Notes: a model not told the origin generated them from the letters alone. Shown: positions 50,849-60,280, numbered from the stretch's first letter. The stretch: DNA of 64,000 nucleotides from Nakamurella sp040546275 (GCF_040546275.1 NZ_JBEPNO010000026.1:1-64000); one strand, 5' to 3'. Translations and numbers: made by a program.

Positions 50849-52589
50849 TCAGACTTCGACGTGCGATCCGATGAGGACGACCTGATCGCGGGGCAGGCAG
50901 AATTGTTCCGCTGCGTCGGACGTGATGTGCGAGGTGGCGATGAACAGTCGTTGGCGCCACTGGGCCATCTCTTCAGAGTCTCCCCTGCGTAGTTCGATCT
51001 TGGACAGGAAGTACGTCGCCCCGGCAAGGTCGATCGGTCCTTCGGTCTGCTCGTAGCTCAGCGAATGCAGGACCGCAGGCACGTCCGTCGTCTCGGTGTA
51101 CCCGAAGCGAATCGCCACGTGCGTGATCCCGTCGTCAATGGTGCCGAGTGGGTCGACCTGGACGCGGTCCTCGTCCCGGACGCGGGGAATGGTGTCGACG
51201 TCGATCGAGACCACCACGACGTGGTCGTGTCGGACGTGGTTGTGCTCGACGTTGGCGCGTAGTGCCAGCGGCGTGTTCTCGATGCCGCGGTTGAGGAAGA
51301 TGGCCGTACCCGGCACGACGGTGGCGTGGGACGGATCGGCGTTGAGGTCGTCCACGAAGTTCCGTAGCGGCCCCTCCATGGCCGTCCGGCGGGTGGTGAC
51401 GAGCTGCCGACCGCGCTGCCAGGTCGTCATGACCAAGAATGCAACGGCCGCGATCACCAGGGGTAACCAGGCGCCGTGGACGATCTTGGTGAGGTTGGCC
51501 GCGAGGAACAACAGGTCCACGACGAGCAACGGAACTGCCACGAGTGCCAGCAGCCACCCCGGTGTCCGCCAGCGGCGACGGGCGACGTAGAAGAACAACA
51601 GGGTGGTAATCGTGATCGTGCCGGTGACCGCCATGCCGAAGGCGAAGGCCAACGCGATCGAACTGCGGAATGCGAAGACGAGGGTGATGACCGAGACCAG
51701 CAGCAGCCAGTTGATCCATGGCACGTAGATCTGCCCGTAGGTCGAGCGTGAGGTGTGCAGGATCCGGAGCCGCGGTAGGTAACCGAGCTGGGCGGCCTGG
51801 GCCGCGACCGAGAAGGCGCCGGTGATGACGGCTTGCGAGGCGATCACGGTGGCCGCGCAGGCCGGCAACACCATCGGCGTTCGGCCCCACTCGGGCGTGA
51901 GGAGGAAGAAGGGCGCGCTGGCGTTCGCAGGATCCCTCAGGATCAGCGCACCCTGTCCCAGATAGCTCAACGCGCAGGCGGGGAACACCAGGAAGATCCA
52001 CGCTATCGAGATGGGGCGCCTGCCGAAGTGGCCCATGTCCGCGTAGAGGGCCTCAGCCCCGGTCACCGCCAGCACGATGGCGGCCAGCGCAAAGAAGGCC
52101 AGACCGAAATGACCGGCCAGGAAGCCGATGGCATAGGTCGGGGACAGTGCCTTGAGGATCTCCGGCTCGCCCGCGATGTCCCCCACTCCGCAAGCACCGA
52201 TCGCGACGAACCAGGCGATCATGACCGGCCCGAACAGGCGCCCCAGTGCGGCGGTGCCGAAGCGTTGCCCGGCGAACAGACAGATGATGATCACCACCGT
52301 GATCGGGATTATCCAGTCGTCCATCGAGGGGTTGACCACTTTGAATCCCTCGACCGCGGAGAGCACCGAGATGGCCGGGGACGATCAGCACGACCGACCA
52401 GAACACCAACGAAACCACGCCGAGCACGTTCTCGTTCGTCACCGGCACAGGCTGCGGGTCGGTCGGGCTGAACACCGTCTGCAGGGTGTAGATCGGGCTC
52501 GTTCCGATGTCCCCGAAAACCACCCCGAGGGCACCGACGACGACGGCGAGGCGCAGGACGCCGGCGGGGCGAGTCAGTTCGGTGGTCAC
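50849..52589 (-). pseudogene. kup: Kup-type potassium transporter with internal deletion
   Basis: The N-terminus (GTG at 52589) encodes RLAVVVGALGVVFGDIGTSP and TLQTVFSP, then NVLGVVSLVFWSVVLIV. At about 52380 the sequence jumps, in a different frame, to PAISVLSAVEGFKVVNPSMD. It then continues normally through SYLGQGALILRDPANASAPF to the cytoplasmic C-terminal domain. Intact Kup proteins are about 620-640 residues and have some 60-70 residues (helices 2-3 region) between these motifs, so about 200 nt are deleted and the frame is lost. The downstream 505-codon frame alone lacks helices 1-3. A functional protein is unlikely. Confidence 0.85.
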
Positions 52590-52897
52590 GCTCCGCACCC
52601 AAACCCGACACCGCTGATCCAAGTACGGGTTGTGGAGGCGTTGAGCTGGTCGGGGTCGAGCCACCATCACTACCCCGCCGGGTGTTCGAACGTTGGTTGG
52701 GCCAGGCAGATGCAGCGCGAAGGGCTGGCCTACTGGAGCGACTTCTGGCTTCGAGGGTCAACCGGGCATCGAGCGCCTCTTGAGCGGACCGTCCGGACGC
52801 TGACATGGTCGCTCGAGTCGACGAGCAAAGGTCGCCCATTCATCTGATCTGGGATTCAGGACGTCGATCGTCCGCAATGCGTCGTAGCGTCTCGCGC
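52590..52897. other. Intergenic gap, nothing recognised
   Basis: About 308 nt between the divergent kup remnant and the DinB-type gene. Open frames here are Arg/Ser-rich and look noncoding. No clear promoter or hairpin. Confidence 0.4.
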
Positions 52898-53527
52898 ATG
52901 GATGACACCGCGATGCCCCCGGCCCACCAAGACACCTTGCCGCAGACTCCCTGGGAGCCGCCGCTGTCCGGATCGGAGGTCGAACACCTGCTCGGCTCGC
53001 TGACCCGGCTGCGCACGACCTTCCGTTGGAAGGCCGACGGACTCGACCTGGACGGCCTCTCCGTCACCGTCGGGGCGTCCGATCTGACCCTGGGGAATCT
53101 GCTCAAACACCTGGCGTGCGTCGAGGACGAGAAGTTCGGGATGGCGCTGTCCGGCGCCGATTACGGACCACCGTGGTCCGGGATGGCCGAGTGGGGCGGT
53201 TCGTCGAAGGAATACGGCTTCTCCACCGCCGGGTTGACGGCCGACGATCTCTACCGCCTCTGGGACGATGCCGTCCAGCGGTCCGACGAGCGTTTGCATG
53301 CGGCACTGTCGGACGCCGACCTGGCCCAGCGCGTGACGATGGGTGCTGACGCCGGCTTCGTCGTCAGCCTGCGTCGACTGCTCTACGACCTGCTGGAGGA
53401 GTACGGGCGTCACACCGGTCACGCGGACCTGTTGCGGGAGGCCGTCGACGGCCGGGTGGGAGAGGACCCATCCGCGGGTTGGGTCAGTGCGTCGGGTATC
53501 TCTCCCGTCGGTGTGCAGCACACCTGA
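52898..53527 (+). CDS. DinB/DUF664 family protein
   Basis: About 209 residues, predicted four-helix bundle. The DUF664 pattern is clear: SGSEVEHLLGSLTRLRTTFR, LTLGNLLKHLACVEDEKFGM and the C-terminal EEYGRHTGHADLLREAVDG, where the first His (LKHLA) and the pair in RHTGHAD are the metal ligands of this family. Members include mycothiol-dependent transferases; which thiol or substrate is used here cannot be told. The start is set at the ATG at 52898, with 52877 as alternative. Confidence 0.88.
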   Translation: MDDTAMPPAHQDTLPQTPWEPPLSGSEVEHLLGSLTRLRTTFRWKADGLDLDGLSVTVGASDLTLGNLLKHLACVEDEKFGMALSGADYGPPWSGMAEWGGSSKEYGFSTAGLTADDLYRLWDDAVQRSDERLHAALSDADLAQRVTMGADAGFVVSLRRLLYDLLEEYGRHTGHADLLREAVDGRVGEDPSAGWVSASGISPVGVQHT

Positions 53528-53613
53528 CGCATCGGTCGGGGGCTCGGCTCTCGCACCCCGTCCCGATTCGACGTCGGCTGGATGGCTCGCGGGTCTGCGA
53601 CTCCTCGGAGGGC

Positions 53614-54582
53614 TCACACAGGGAGCTTCTCGCGCGCCTTCTCCAGCAGCGTGCGCGGCAGCGAGATCGGCCGGAAGGCCTTGGCGGCTGCCGTGAGCGA
53701 CGCCACCGAGTCGGTGTCGAGGTCGAGATCAGCTGCGGCGACGTTGAACTCGAGTTGTTCGACGCTGGACGCGCCGGGGATGACGACGACCCCGGGCAGG
53801 CTCAGCAACCAGGCCAGCGCCACCTGAGCAGGTTTGGCATCGTGTGCGGCCGCGATGGTGCGCAGCAGATCCAGGAGTGGTTTCGCCCGCCGGAGATTCT
53901 CCGTGCCGAACAAGGGGTTCATCGCGCGGATGCCGCCGGGCCGTAGTTCGGCCGAGTACCTGCCGCCGAGCAGTCCCTGGGCGAGTGGGCTGTAGGCCAT
54001 GATCATCCGGTTCTCCTGCTGGGCGAACGGCACCAGATCCTCCAGCGGCCCGGGATGGGCGAGGGAGAACTGGACCTGATTGCTCACCACCGGACGACCC
54101 AGTGCGGCATCGGCCTTGCGCCACCGCGCCAACGAGTAGTTGGAGACGCCGACCGCGCCGATGCGGTCGGCGTCCAGCAGGCCCCTCATGCCGGGCATGA
54201 TCACCGAGTCCGGCACCAACGGGTTGGCCTGATGAATCTGGTACAGCGGGATCCGATCCAGTTTCAGGCGGTCGGCACTCCCCTTCTCGCGGCTGCGGAC
54301 CACCGACGGGAACGGTGCGATCGGGAAGATCTTGCTGGCGACGATCACCCTGTCACGCTCCGCGCCCAGCGCCTCACCCAAAATGCGCTCGCTCTTGCCG
54401 GTTCCGTAGATCTCCGCCGTGTCGAAGAGGTTCACCCCCAGCTCTCGTGCCCGCCGGACGATGTCAGCGGCGGCGCCGGAGGCGTACCCGTCGCCGTAAC
54501 CCCATTCCCGTGATCCGAACTGCCACGTACCCAGTCCGACCCGACCGACCTGACCCAGCCCCGCCACTTCCAGAAACTTCAT
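53614..54582 (-). CDS. Aldo/keto reductase
   Basis: A 322-residue (beta/alpha)8 NADPH-dependent oxidoreductase. GLGTWQFGSREWGYG, NLFDTAEIYGTGKSERILGE (catalytic Asp and Tyr), VIVASKIFPIA (catalytic Lys) and YQIHQANPLVPDS (catalytic His) line up with the AKR tetrad. The nucleotide site is in PGVVVIPGASSVEQLEFN. It starts at the ATG at 54582, about 168 nt from the divergent PH-like gene. The substrate is unknown; this subfamily often acts on sugars or xenobiotic aldehydes. Confidence 0.94.
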   Translation of the reverse strand: MKFLEVAGLGQVGRVGLGTWQFGSREWGYGDGYASGAAADIVRRARELGVNLFDTAEIYGTGKSERILGEALGAERDRVIVASKIFPIAPFPSVVRSREKGSADRLKLDRIPLYQIHQANPLVPDSVIMPGMRGLLDADRIGAVGVSNYSLARWRKADAALGRPVVSNQVQFSLAHPGPLEDLVPFAQQENRMIMAYSPLAQGLLGGRYSAELRPGGIRAMNPLFGTENLRRAKPLLDLLRTIAAAHDAKPAQVALAWLLSLPGVVVIPGASSVEQLEFNVAAADLDLDTDSVASLTAAAKAFRPISLPRTLLEKAREKLPV

Positions 54583-54749
54583 ACCTACAGTGTGCCCACG
54601 ACTGCGCTGGTGCAGTCTCATCCGCTCGGGAGGCTTCGGTGGCCCTTCGTCGCGCTCCACTTCCTGCCTCCTGGCAGGCTGCCGCCGGCGCAGGCAAGGT
54701 GGAGGAGTACCCAAGTATCGATCTTCACTCGAGGGAGGGGCGCGCGATC

Positions 54750-55208
54750 ATGGTGTTGGAGTCGAAGCGGACTGGTGCCGATGGGTACGACGATCTCCCG
54801 GTTCCGGGGAAATTGCCCAAGGGCGAACGCGCCGCGGTCATTCAGTACCTGGAAACCGACGAGGCGGTGTGGCTCCGGCAACCGGTGCAGGCCATCGGCG
54901 AGATCGACGGAAGGGTGCTGCTCCGGGACGCGGTCGTGGTCCTGGTGACGGATCGGAAGCTGGTGGCCGCACGCACGTCCGGAGGTTTCCGCCCGCACTG
55001 GGAGGTGTTCACGTTGCCGTACGGACATCTCGAGCCCGGTGTCCTGGTGGAGGACACGCGCGGCACCGATGTCGCCATACCGACCTCGGGGCGGCGCTCC
55101 TACCGCGTGGAGCTCGCCGACGCCGAGTCCGCGTCCCGCCTGGCTGGATCGCTCGGCGTTGCACTACGCGCCTACCGCCGTGACCGAATGGGCCTGCAGG
55201 ACCTGTAG
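54750..55208 (+). CDS. Hypothetical protein, PH-like fold suspected
   Basis: 152 residues, soluble. GGGAGGGG lies about 9 nt before the ATG at 54750. The body alternates hydrophobic strands (RVLLRDAVVVLVTDRKLVAA, WEVFTLPYGHLEPGVLVEDT) and ends in a helix (DAESASRLAGSLGVALRAYR), the strand-strand-helix layout of bacterial PH-like domains, though I cannot name a family with certainty. It is divergent from the aldo/keto reductase and convergent with the YciI-like gene. No operon partner. Confidence 0.75.
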   Translation: MVLESKRTGADGYDDLPVPGKLPKGERAAVIQYLETDEAVWLRQPVQAIGEIDGRVLLRDAVVVLVTDRKLVAARTSGGFRPHWEVFTLPYGHLEPGVLVEDTRGTDVAIPTSGRRSYRVELADAESASRLAGSLGVALRAYRRDRMGLQDL

Positions 55209-55327
55209 GGGCCGTCCGATCGGAGGCCCGGCGGTGGTGACGTCGAACGTCCCAGGGTGCCCTGGGCTTCTCGAGGCAATGTCGCTGGCGATCCGACATA
55301 CATCCGTGAGCTGAAGACCGATGGGGA

Positions 55328-55681
55328 TCAGGTTTCCTCGCCCAGCAACGGCCGGATCTCGACCTTCCGGTTGCAGGCCTTCGACCCTTCGGCGGCGAGT
55401 TCGCGCGCCGCGGCGAAGTCGGCGGCGTCGATGATCCAGATGCCGGCAAGGTATTCCTTCGATTCCACGAAGGGTCCGTCGGTGAAAAGGGCCTTCCCAC
55501 CGCGGTTGTCGATGACGGTGGCGGTATCGGGCGCACCGAGGCCGGCGGCGAAGACCCAATGACCATCGGCGACCAGCCGGTCGTTGAAGACGTCGATGGC
55601 ATCCATCTCGGCCTGGGTGGCGGTGCCGGTCCGGCTGTCGACGCGGGTCACGTCATCGATGACGGAAAATAGGAACTGCAT
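55328..55681 (-). CDS. YciI family protein
   Basis: A 117-residue dimeric ferredoxin-like protein of the YCII/DGPF group. The diagnostic TDGPFVESKEYLAGIWIIDA segment is present, with a His (ADGHWVFAAGL) often found in the putative active site. Relatives are frequently encoded with ECF sigma factors, but none is here. It lies 108 nt after the TetR gene on the same strand and may belong to the hydrolase-TetR transcript. Catalytic role unknown. Confidence 0.9.
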   Translation of the reverse strand: MQFLFSVIDDVTRVDSRTGTATQAEMDAIDVFNDRLVADGHWVFAAGLGAPDTATVIDNRGGKALFTDGPFVESKEYLAGIWIIDAADFAAARELAAEGSKACNRKVEIRPLLGEET

Positions 55682-55789
55682 GGCGGATCATCTCCAATCG
55701 ATCGGGGCACCCCTCGTGGGTGCCCGCTCCTCCCCACTACGAACGCCGTTGCCCGCATTCGACATCGCTCCCCGGACTTGTCGGGCGAA

Positions 55790-56365
55790 TCACGTGAGCT
55801 GCGGTGTCGACTGCAGTCCGTGGTCGATGAGAGCGATCATCCAGGCGAAGCTCTCGTCGACGTCGGTGTCGATCCGGAACCCGTGGGCGACTTCGAGGGT
55901 CGCGAATCCGTGCAACGTGCTCCGCAGCATTCGTAGCGCGTGGATCTCCTGGCTCGGGTCGAGCTGGTATCCGCGCAGCACCGCCGAGAGCGAGGCGAGC
56001 AGCCGGTCGCCGGCCGGGATGAGCGGGTCGTCAGGCCCGGTCGGTCGGGCGCCGTTACCCGCCGCGTACCGGCCGGGGTGCTCCTTGACGAACCTCCGCA
56101 TGGCTCGGGCGGCGGCGGTGAGTGCGTCGGTGCGGGCACGCCCCTGGGTGGCGTCACGGAGGGCATCGCCCAGCTCGGTCATGGCCAGGATGGCGATTCG
56201 GTGGAGGAGATCTGCCTGGCTCTCGACATGCTTGTAGAGCGAAGGCGTTTTCACGCCCAGCCGCTGCGCGAGCAGGCCCATGCTGAGTTGATCGAGACCG
56301 ACCTCGTCGGCCAGCTTCGCTCCGGCCTCGGTGACCGAGGCCGCGGCCAGTCCGGCCCTAGGCAC
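55790..56365 (-). CDS. TetR family transcriptional regulator
   Basis: A 191-residue repressor. The N-terminal HTH reads DQLSMGLLAQRLGVKTPSLY, followed by KHVESQADLLHRIA, and the C-terminal half resembles the WHG/TetR_C subgroup (FVKEHPGRYAA, LRMLRSTLHGFATLEVAHGF). It starts at the GTG at 56365, which overlaps the stop of the hydrolase gene by 8 nt, so the two are translationally coupled. The paired CTAATTG sites upstream of the hydrolase gene are its probable operators. Confidence 0.9.
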   Translation of the reverse strand: MPRAGLAAASVTEAGAKLADEVGLDQLSMGLLAQRLGVKTPSLYKHVESQADLLHRIAILAMTELGDALRDATQGRARTDALTAAARAMRRFVKEHPGRYAAGNGARPTGPDDPLIPAGDRLLASLSAVLRGYQLDPSQEIHALRMLRSTLHGFATLEVAHGFRIDTDVDESFAWMIALIDHGLQSTPQLT

Positions 56366-57194
56366 GGGCCGCGGTCCTCGCGAGAAAGGGCAGCGCCAGC
56401 GCCATGACGTCGTCGGGCATCTGGGTGTGCGGGTAGTGACCGGCACCCTCGATGACGGCCAGTTCCCCGAGACCTTCGGGCAGGTCGGCCAGGATGCGCC
56501 TCCCCTCGGCATGCGGGTCAGCCCAGTCGGGATCGGCGCTGCCCTCGATGATCAGGACGGGGCAGCGGACGTTTGCCAGTTGCGCGCCCGCGTCGCCGGG
56601 GTTGGCCTTGCACATGGCCTGCAGTGCCTTCATCCGGCCGGGTTCGCTGAGTTTGGCGTCGATGCGCGCCAGTTCGATGTCCCAGTCGGCGGGCTTGACC
56701 GGCATCGCCAGGTCCAGGTACTTCTTCCAGCTCGGCAGGCTCCCCAGGACGAGAGTCATTGCCAGGCGGCTGTATCCGGCCCGGAACCGCTTCACGCGAA
56801 GAAGCCCGCTGAAGTCGAACGCCTGCTTGCGGGTGAAGGGCGCCAGTTCGATGAGGCCGGTGATCAACTCGGGAGCGGTGGCGGCAGCAATGGTCGCGGC
56901 GCCGCCGCTGATCGACTGACCGATGACGACGGCCGGACCGCCGAGACGCCGCACGACGGCGACGAGGTCTCCGGCGATGTCGGTGCGGCTGTACCCGTTC
57001 CAGCCGAGGCTGGAGTCGCCGCAACCGCGGATGTCGACATTTGCGACGCGGTATCCCGCGGCGGCCAGGCCCGGCGCGAGGAAGCGGTACGAGTGCCGGC
57101 TGTCGCCGATGCCGTGGGCGAGCACGACGAGGGGACCGTCGCCGGTCACATCGTATGCGAGGGTGTTGCCGTCGATGGTCAGGTGCTCGGTCAT
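56358..57194 (-). CDS. Alpha/beta hydrolase
   Basis: A 278-residue serine hydrolase. HG oxyanion segment VVLAHGIGDSRHSYRFLAPG, nucleophile elbow GQSISGG, acid residue region in IIEGSADPDW and the catalytic His in EGAGHYPHTQ are all present. A cap domain (about residues 120-190) covers the active site. It is the first gene of a hydrolase-tetR(-yciI) group; expression is probably controlled by the TetR through the double operator 18-50 nt upstream of the ATG. Substrate (ester, lactone or epoxide) unknown. Confidence 0.93.
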   Translation of the reverse strand: MTEHLTIDGNTLAYDVTGDGPLVVLAHGIGDSRHSYRFLAPGLAAAGYRVANVDIRGCGDSSLGWNGYSRTDIAGDLVAVVRRLGGPAVVIGQSISGGAATIAAATAPELITGLIELAPFTRKQAFDFSGLLRVKRFRAGYSRLAMTLVLGSLPSWKKYLDLAMPVKPADWDIELARIDAKLSEPGRMKALQAMCKANPGDAGAQLANVRCPVLIIEGSADPDWADPHAEGRRILADLPEGLGELAVIEGAGHYPHTQMPDDVMALALPFLARTAARA

Positions 57195-57211
57195 GAAGTC
57201 CTCCGGGTGGG

Positions 57212-57244
57212 CTAATTGCGTTAGGTCAAAGCTAGCACAATTAG
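57212..57244. promoter_or_regulatory. Paired TetR-type operators upstream of the hydrolase-tetR operon
   Basis: CTAATTGCGTTAG (57212-57224) and, read on the minus strand, CTAATTGTGCTAG (57232-57244) are two near-identical 13-nt sites in opposite orientation with centres 20 nt apart. Their outer arms form a perfect 9-bp inverted repeat, GGCTAATTG / CAATTAGCC (57210-57218, 57238-57246). They lie 18-50 nt before the hydrolase ATG and 167 nt or more before the divergent YcaO gene. Confidence 0.75.
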
Positions 57245-57410
57245 CCAGCCAGGCCGCATCGACTCGACCCGCCGCCTGGTCGTGCCGTCGCGATCTCGGC
57301 TCGCGACCGTAGGTGGGTGAGAAGGATCGGTTTGGTCGTCTCCGATGGTGGGCATGGAAAGAACGACCGCCGCCCGCTCAACGGCCACCGCGGACAACAG
57401 GAGGTCGTCG

Positions 57411-58880
57411 ATGACCAGCGCGCCAATCGTTTCCGGCCGCGAGGTGGACCCGCAAGTCCTCGAGTCCTATCGATCTGCCCTTGATTCGGTGGGGCATGTG
57501 CGGGAGTGGAAGCTCGACGGATTCGACCGGACCGGCGTACCGGTCGCCGCTACCGTCTGGTCCGGGAAAGACGACGGGCCGAGAGAGGCCCACGGGGTCG
57601 GCTACGGTTCGACCTGGTCTACCGCGTCGGTGGGTGCACTGGGCGAAGTGGCAGAACGGGTCGTGACGGCGAAGGCGCTACGAACCCTTCCGCTGACCAC
57701 GACTTCCTACGAAAAGATGGTTGCTGCCAAGGGTGTCGGTGGGGTAGCCGATCCGTTGACCCTCACTCTGCCGGCTGGATCGAACTATCGGCCCGATCAG
57801 GCCGTCACCTGGGTACCGGCCACCCGGTGGCGCACCGGAGAAGCGGTCTGGGTGCCGGTGGAGTTCATCGCCAATGATCCCGCTGGCCTGCCAAGGTCGT
57901 CTCCCACCCCGTTGATCACGCCGATCACCAACGGGCTGGGAGCGGGAGACACCGTGGAGCGGGCGGTTGGTCATGCCCTTCTCGAACTGGTGCAACGGGA
58001 CGGGGATACCGTTTCCTTCAGGGCGATGGATCAGGGAATGGTCATCGATCTCAATTCGCTGAATGATGCCGCGGCCGTGGATATCGTCGACCGATTGCGC
58101 AAGGTCGGCATCGATCCTGTCGTGAAGCTCGCGTCGACAGAGTTCGCGTGCGTGGTCTATGCCATGGGTCGTGACTCGAGCGAACATCCACCGCCGCTGG
58201 CTCTCACCGCCATCGGGGAGGCCTCCCACCCGGATGGTCAGACGGCGATTGCCTCGGCGTTGTTGGAATTCGCATCCTCTCGGGCCCGGCGGGCATTCGC
58301 CTTCGGCCCGATGGACGACGTCAGAAGGCTGCTCCCGGACTACTACCGGATGGAGATGACCTTTCCCGTAGGATCGCAGGAATTACGTGCCCTCGAGGAG
58401 ATGCGGCAATGGGCCACCATGACGACATCGCAGCAACGACAACTCGCCGAGACCATGCTTGGCCATGAAGTCCGCCGACTGAACGTTTCGGCCCTGCCGA
58501 GCCATTCTCCCATGGATCCCGGAACGCTCCTTGAAACCATGCTCGAGCGTCTACGTGCGTTCGACGTGTTGACCGTCGTCGGCCGGGTCGGTGAGATTTT
58601 CGCGGCAAAGGTGATCGTCCCCGGTCTGGAGGTGGAGACGATGTCCTATCTGCGCATCGGGCAACGGGTACTGGAACGTCTGCTGGACCGTGGGAGCCCG
58701 CTCGTCGGAAGAGGATCTCCGGCTCGCGCCGGCCAGCTGGAGGTGCGCCTCACCGATTCGGCCACCGCTGAACTCGGGGGCCCGGCCTGGCTCGATCGCA
58801 GTCTGGTCGAGGCGGCCGTGGGGGAGTTGTACCCGCTCTACCGCGAACCGCGTCGGCACGCAGTGGGCCGGATCGGCTGA
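57411..58880 (+). CDS. Stand-alone YcaO-like protein
   Basis: 489 residues; AGGAGG lies 6-7 nt before the ATG at 57411. YcaO ATP-binding signatures occur in order: GYGSTWSTASVGALGEVAER (the S..A..SA..E..ER motif), NGLGAGDTVERAVGHALLEL followed by VQRD, and TAIGEASHPDGQTAIASALL followed by EFASSRA. YcaO enzymes phosphorylate amide backbones to form azolines, thioamides or amidines. The C-terminal PxPxP motif of peptide cyclodehydratases is absent. No precursor peptide, E1-like partner, dehydrogenase or TfuA is visible next to it, so its substrate is open. Confidence 0.9.
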   Translation: MTSAPIVSGREVDPQVLESYRSALDSVGHVREWKLDGFDRTGVPVAATVWSGKDDGPREAHGVGYGSTWSTASVGALGEVAERVVTAKALRTLPLTTTSYEKMVAAKGVGGVADPLTLTLPAGSNYRPDQAVTWVPATRWRTGEAVWVPVEFIANDPAGLPRSSPTPLITPITNGLGAGDTVERAVGHALLELVQRDGDTVSFRAMDQGMVIDLNSLNDAAAVDIVDRLRKVGIDPVVKLASTEFACVVYAMGRDSSEHPPPLALTAIGEASHPDGQTAIASALLEFASSRARRAFAFGPMDDVRRLLPDYYRMEMTFPVGSQELRALEEMRQWATMTTSQQRQLAETMLGHEVRRLNVSALPSHSPMDPGTLLETMLERLRAFDVLTVVGRVGEIFAAKVIVPGLEVETMSYLRIGQRVLERLLDRGSPLVGRGSPARAGQLEVRLTDSATAELGGPAWLDRSLVEAAVGELYPLYREPRRHAVGRIG

Positions 58881-58965
58881 TCGCCCTGGAGCTACAAGCG
58901 CCGCACCATCACCGATCTCGCAATCCGTCGTTGTTTCTGCTGGCGCGTGCCCCGGCGCTGCTTGG

Positions 58966-59067
58966 TCAACGGTCTTCGTGGACCAGGCGGTAGATGACGT
59001 AGATCGATACCCAGAGGATCAGCAGACCCATGACGACGTCGAGGGCTAAGTAGACGAGTTCCACCAT
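58966..59067 (-). CDS. 33-residue single-pass membrane microprotein (putative)
   Basis: A small frame in the gap between the YcaO and SDR genes: ATG at 59067, TGA at 58966-58968. The translation begins MVELVYLALDVVMG and continues LLILWVSIYVIYRLVHEDR: one hydrophobic helix with a basic/acidic C-terminal tail, a typical small membrane protein. A GGGGAG stretch touches the ATG, which is closer than ideal for a ribosome site. No larger gene overlaps it. It could be chance, but composition and placement favour real coding. Confidence 0.45.
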   Translation of the reverse strand: MVELVYLALDVVMGLLILWVSIYVIYRLVHEDR

Positions 59068-59156
59068 CTCCCCAGCCTAGGTCGACGGAGTCGGCACGGT
59101 GGCGACGGAGCTATGCAACCGCACGTCGCTCAGCAGGTGAAGAGCGGCCGTCCTCG

Positions 59157-60049
59157 TCACGGGGTCGGCATACCGCCGTTGACATTCAACGTTTCGCCGA
59201 TCACGTAGCTGGATTCCTGCGATGCGAGGAAAACATAGGCCGGGGCGAGCTCAGCGGGCTGACCGGCCCGGCCCAGCGGGGTTTGCTGGCCGAACTCCTT
59301 CAGTGCTTCGGGTGGTTGGCCGCCGGCAGTCTGCAGGGGCGTCCAGATGGGCCCGGGCGCGACGACGTTGACGCGGATTCCCTGGGGGGCCAGCTGTTGG
59401 GCAAGAGCCTTGGACATGGTGTTGATGGTGGCCTTGGTGCTGGCGTAGTCGACAAGGATGGGCGACGGCGAGTAGGCCTGGATCGAACTGGTGTTGATGA
59501 TGCTGGCCCCCGCCGGCAGATGGGGCAGCGCCTCCTGGATGATCCAGAACAGCGAGTCGACGTTGGTGCGGAAGGTCTTCCGGAAGCTGTCGCTCGTGAC
59601 ATCGGCCAGGTCCTCGACGAACTGCTGGCGTCCGGCGACATTGGCGATGACGTCGAGCCCACCCAATTCTCTGACGGTCGTCGCAATCAGACTGCGCGCG
59701 AACGCCTCGTCAGCGATGTCCCCCGGGACCAGCACCGCCTTCTGCCCGGCGTCCTCGACCAGCGCAGCGACCTCATCAGCATCGACCTGCTCCTCTGGAA
59801 GGTAGCTCAGGACCACATCGGCTCCCTCCCGGGCAAACGCGATGGCCACGGCCCGGCCGATGCCCGAGTCTGCCCCGGTCACCAGGGCTTTGCGGCCGGA
59901 CAGCCGCCCTGATCCTCGGTAGGACTTCTCGCCGTGGTCGGCCTTGGGGCCAGGTCGGCGTCAAGTCCAGGCCCGTCCTGCTGCTGCTCGGGAAAGTCAT
60001 CAGAGGTGTACTGGTTGACCGGGTTTCTCATCGTGTACTGATCGCTCAT
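59157..60049 (-). pseudogene. SDR family oxidoreductase with single-base frameshift
   Basis: Translation from the ATG at 60049 (with an AGGAG site) gives SDQYTMRNPVNQYTSDDFPE, then GPGLDADLAP. Reading then has to shift frame near 59930 to continue KADHGEKSYRGSGRLSGRKA and the Rossmann motif TGADSGIGRA. After that the SDR is intact: VAGRQQF at the NNAG site, IINTSSIQAYSPSPILVDYA with the YxxxK pair, and a C-terminal IGETLNVNGG. This is the YhdG/general-stress SDR subtype with an N-terminal extension. Losing one C from a run of C explains the shift. The core frame (59157-59882) might still be translated on its own. A sequencing error is possible. Confidence 0.78.
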
Positions 60050-60280
60050 GCGCTGCTCCTGCTCGAAATGGCGTTGTCCTACAACCCATTCCCGGCAGTT
60101 CGCTGTTGTACACACATTTCTTGACCGGCCCTGGTCAGCTCCTGGCCGCCGGGCCTCGTAGTCAGCCTCGGCGGTGGGGGCGGACAGACCGGGCGAGGTC
60201 CGTCTGCCAGGCAATCTGTGGCAACGTGGATCGAACGCCTGGCCGATGACCACCACCGACAACCCAGCAGGGGGAAGTTC

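Noticed and set aside
57411..59067. The 33-residue microprotein as the YcaO precursor peptide
   Set aside because: It is a hydrophobic membrane helix on the opposite strand without a leader-core layout or Cys/Ser/Thr-rich core.
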